From: Pseudomonas californiensis
GTDB taxonomy: Bacteria; Pseudomonadota; Gammaproteobacteria; Pseudomonadales; Pseudomonadaceae
DNA: 64,000 bases
Assembly (NCBI RefSeq): GCF_021147775.1
Contig: NZ_JAGTPK010000016.1
Span: 1-64,000, forward strand
Direction of reading: 5' to 3'
The position numbers were made by a program, and so were the translations under genes. Of this stretch, positions 62,052 through 64,000 are shown one piece after another (the stretch's first letter is position 1; each line of letters opens with the position of its first letter). The notes beneath the pieces are model-generated. The model saw only the letters and a list, made by a program, of their open reading frames with translations, ran no database searches and was not told the origin of the DNA.

Positions 62052-62932
62052 TGCAGGCAGGCTTGAGAATTGATGTGGACACCTACCGTGGCACCCGTGA
62101 AGGTGTGCCGCGAATGCTGGACATGCTTGAGGAAGCTCAGGTCAAGGCCACGTTCTTTTTCAGCGTCGGGCCGGACAACATGGGGCGTCACTTGTGGCGC
62201 CTCATCCGTCCACAGTTTTTCTGGAAAATGCTCCGCTCGCGGGCGGCCAGCCTGTATGGCTGGGACATTCTGCTGGCCGGGACCGCCTGGCCGGGTAAAC
62301 CGATCGGCCATGACCTCGGCCATCTGATGCGCCGCGCGCGTGATGCTGGTCATGAAGTCGGTCTGCATGCCTGGGATCACCATGGCTGGCAGGCCAATGC
62401 GGGGCACTGGAACGATGCACGGTTGATCGCGCAGATCCGCCGGGGCGTCGATTGCCTGGGCGACATTCTCGGCGGCCCGGTGACGTGCTCGGCAGCAGCG
62501 GGCTGGCGCGCCGATGAGCGCGTCATTGAAGCCAAACAGTCCTTCGGTTTTCGTTATAACAGCGACTGCCGGGGCGACAGTATTTTTCGTCCATTGCTGG
62601 CCAACGGCACGTCTGGAGCACCGCAGATTCCGGTCGACTTGCCGACGTTCGACGAGGTGGTGGGTCCGCAGCTTGATGCGCAGGCGTTCAACAGCTTTAT
62701 CCTGCGACGTTTCGCGGCGAACCAACTGAATGTCTACACGGTACATGCCGAAGTCGAAGGCATCGTCATGGCCAACGATTTCAGGCAACTGCTGGCACTG
62801 GCGCATCAGCAAGGCATCCGCTTCCAGCCGCTCGGCGATTTGTTGCCTGATGCCATCGAGCAATTGCCCTCTGGCCGAGTCGTACGTGGCGCCCTTGAGG
62901 GTCGCGAAGGCTGGCTGGGAGTCCAGCAATGA
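62051..62932 (+). CDS. arnD: Ara4FN-lipid deformylase ArnD
   Basis: ArnD removes the formyl group from undecaprenyl-phosphate-Ara4FN so that ArnT can use it. The 293-residue polysaccharide-deacetylase-type protein has GLRIDVDTYRGTREGVPRML with the metal Asp, the His motif EVGLHAWDHHGWQ, and the later NVYTVHAEVEG. The ATGA overlap with arnT (62929-62932) continues the chain of coupled genes. Confidence 0.93.
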   Translation: MQAGLRIDVDTYRGTREGVPRMLDMLEEAQVKATFFFSVGPDNMGRHLWRLIRPQFFWKMLRSRAASLYGWDILLAGTAWPGKPIGHDLGHLMRRARDAGHEVGLHAWDHHGWQANAGHWNDARLIAQIRRGVDCLGDILGGPVTCSAAAGWRADERVIEAKQSFGFRYNSDCRGDSIFRPLLANGTSGAPQIPVDLPTFDEVVGPQLDAQAFNSFILRRFAANQLNVYTVHAEVEGIVMANDFRQLLALAHQQGIRFQPLGDLLPDAIEQLPSGRVVRGALEGREGWLGVQQ

Positions 62933-64000
62933 CCGAATCTCGATACCGCGCTATCGCCCTGCTGTTTCTGGCCTTTTTCGCGGCCTACCTGTTGCCGCTC
63001 GGGTCCCACGGCCTGTGGATCCCCGATGAAACCCGTTATGCGCAGATCAGTCAGGAAATGCTCCACAGCGGCCAATGGGCTGCGCCGCATTTCATGGGTG
63101 TGCGCTATTTCGAAAAGCCGGCAGCCGGTTACTGGCTGATCGCGATGGGTCAGCACCTCTTTGGTGAGAATCTGTTTGGCGTGCGGATCGTCTCGGCGCT
63201 GAGCACCGGTCTGAGTGCTGTGCTTGCCTGGTTGCTTGCCGGCCGGATGTGGAACGATCCCCGCAAGAGCTTCGCCAGCGCCTTGTTGTTCATGAGTTTC
63301 GCATTCGTCGCGGGGCAAGCGGGTTATTGCAACCTCGACCCGCAATTCACCTTATGGGTCAATCTGTCGCTGGTTGCATTCTGGTACGCGGTCAACAGCA
63401 TCGGGCGCCTGCGGTTGGGCGCCTGGACGGTGCTCGGGCTTGCCTGTGGCATGGGGTTCATGACCAAAGGGTTTCTGGCCTGGGCGCTGCCGGTGCTGAT
63501 TGCCGGGCCGTATATGCTGTGGCAAAAACGCCTGCGCGAGCTGATTCGCTACGGTTTGCTGGCAGTTATCGTTGCTCTTGCTGTCTGCCTGCCATGGGTA
63601 CTGACGGTTCACGCGCAGGAGCCGGATTACTGGCGATTCTTCTTCTGGCACGAGCATATCCGTCGTTTCGCCGGTGAAGATGCGCAACACGCCCAGCCCG
63701 TGTGGTTTTACCTGCCGGTGCTGGTCGCAGCCTGCCTGCCGTGGGCGCTTTTGATTCCAGTAGCCTTCAAACGCGCCTGGCAAGACAGGCATCAACCCGC
63801 CAGCGCCTTTCTGCTGATGTGGACTGTGCTGCCGCTGCTCTTTCTGAGCCTGAGCCGTGGCAAGCTGCCGACCTACATCCTGCCCTGTCTGTTGCCATTG
63901 GCCCTGCTGATGGCCGATGCAATGGTCGAAAAACTCAGGCACGGCCACCTCGCCACGTTGCGGCTCAACGGCACATTCAATGCGGCCACCGCGCTGACAG
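62929..64000 (+). CDS. arnT: Lipid A Ara4N transferase ArnT (cut off by the window end)
   Basis: ArnT adds L-Ara4N from the lipid carrier to lipid A at the outer face of the inner membrane. The 357 residues visible (of about 550) match the GT-C family: a first membrane segment IALLFLAFFAAYLLPLGS, the periplasmic WIPDETRYAQISQEML with the catalytic-site Asp-Glu, FMGVRYFEKPAAGYWL, and many further hydrophobic segments. The open frame continues past 64000, so the C-terminal part is not seen. Confidence 0.93.
   Translation, partial: MTESRYRAIALLFLAFFAAYLLPLGSHGLWIPDETRYAQISQEMLHSGQWAAPHFMGVRYFEKPAAGYWLIAMGQHLFGENLFGVRIVSALSTGLSAVLAWLLAGRMWNDPRKSFASALLFMSFAFVAGQAGYCNLDPQFTLWVNLSLVAFWYAVNSIGRLRLGAWTVLGLACGMGFMTKGFLAWALPVLIAGPYMLWQKRLRELIRYGLLAVIVALAVCLPWVLTVHAQEPDYWRFFFWHEHIRRFAGEDAQHAQPVWFYLPVLVAACLPWALLIPVAFKRAWQDRHQPASAFLLMWTVLPLLFLSLSRGKLPTYILPCLLPLALLMADAMVEKLRHGHLATLRLNGTFNAATALT

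Overview
This 64 kb window is chromosomal DNA from a plant-associated pseudomonad, almost certainly of the Pseudomonas syringae complex. The housekeeping blocks follow the Pseudomonas order (speD, osmC-like, vfr, trpGDC, trpE, gph, rpe; lptD-surA-pdxA-rsmA-apaGH; rpsU, dnaG, rpoD). Two type III effector loci sit in an accessory segment, each preceded by a good hrp box. No CRISPR array, rRNA operon or intact insertion sequence was found.

1-6.3 kb: speD, a YhfA-type OsmC gene, vfr, then trpG-trpD-trpC with a lipoate-ligase-like gene on the minus strand. A 14-codon leader peptide with two Trp codons, behind a sigma70-type promoter, precedes trpG. 6.3-11.4 kb: the autotransporter esterase estA, then trpE, gph and rpe. 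A second, nearly identical Trp leader precedes trpE and is read in frame as the end of gph. 11.5-18.9 kb: the agtSR sensor/regulator pair and the agtABCD ABC transporter, which in P. aeruginosa serve 4-aminobutyrate and 5-aminovalerate uptake.

19-30.2 kb: a DUF3530 protein, djlA-like, murU and amgK (MurNAc recycling), then lptD-surA-pdxA-rsmA and apaG-apaH-glpE, mostly with overlapping stop and start codons. 30.5-35.4 kb: the prkA-yeaH-spoVR stress operon. 35.5-44.1 kb: cca, folK, folB, plsY, tsaD, rpsU, dnaG and rpoD with a strong terminator. 44.5-47.1 kb: a PAS/GGDEF/EAL protein and a tRNA with a CAT anticodon.

47.1-57.2 kb is the accessory segment. It holds a decayed reading frame beside the tRNA, a DUF1349 gene, hopI1 (J-domain effector), a frameshifted FAD oxidoreductase, an unknown 243-residue gene, xenA with a divergent ArsR regulator, the shcN-hopN1 chaperone/effector operon and an M20 dipeptidase. 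57.9-64 kb: the arnBCADT operon for 4-amino-4-deoxy-L-arabinose modification of lipid A; arnT runs off the window.

Most interesting: the paired trp leaders (one fused in frame to gph), and two hrp-box effector loci between a tRNA and the arn operon, including hopN1 away from the conserved effector locus where it lies in P. syringae DC3000.
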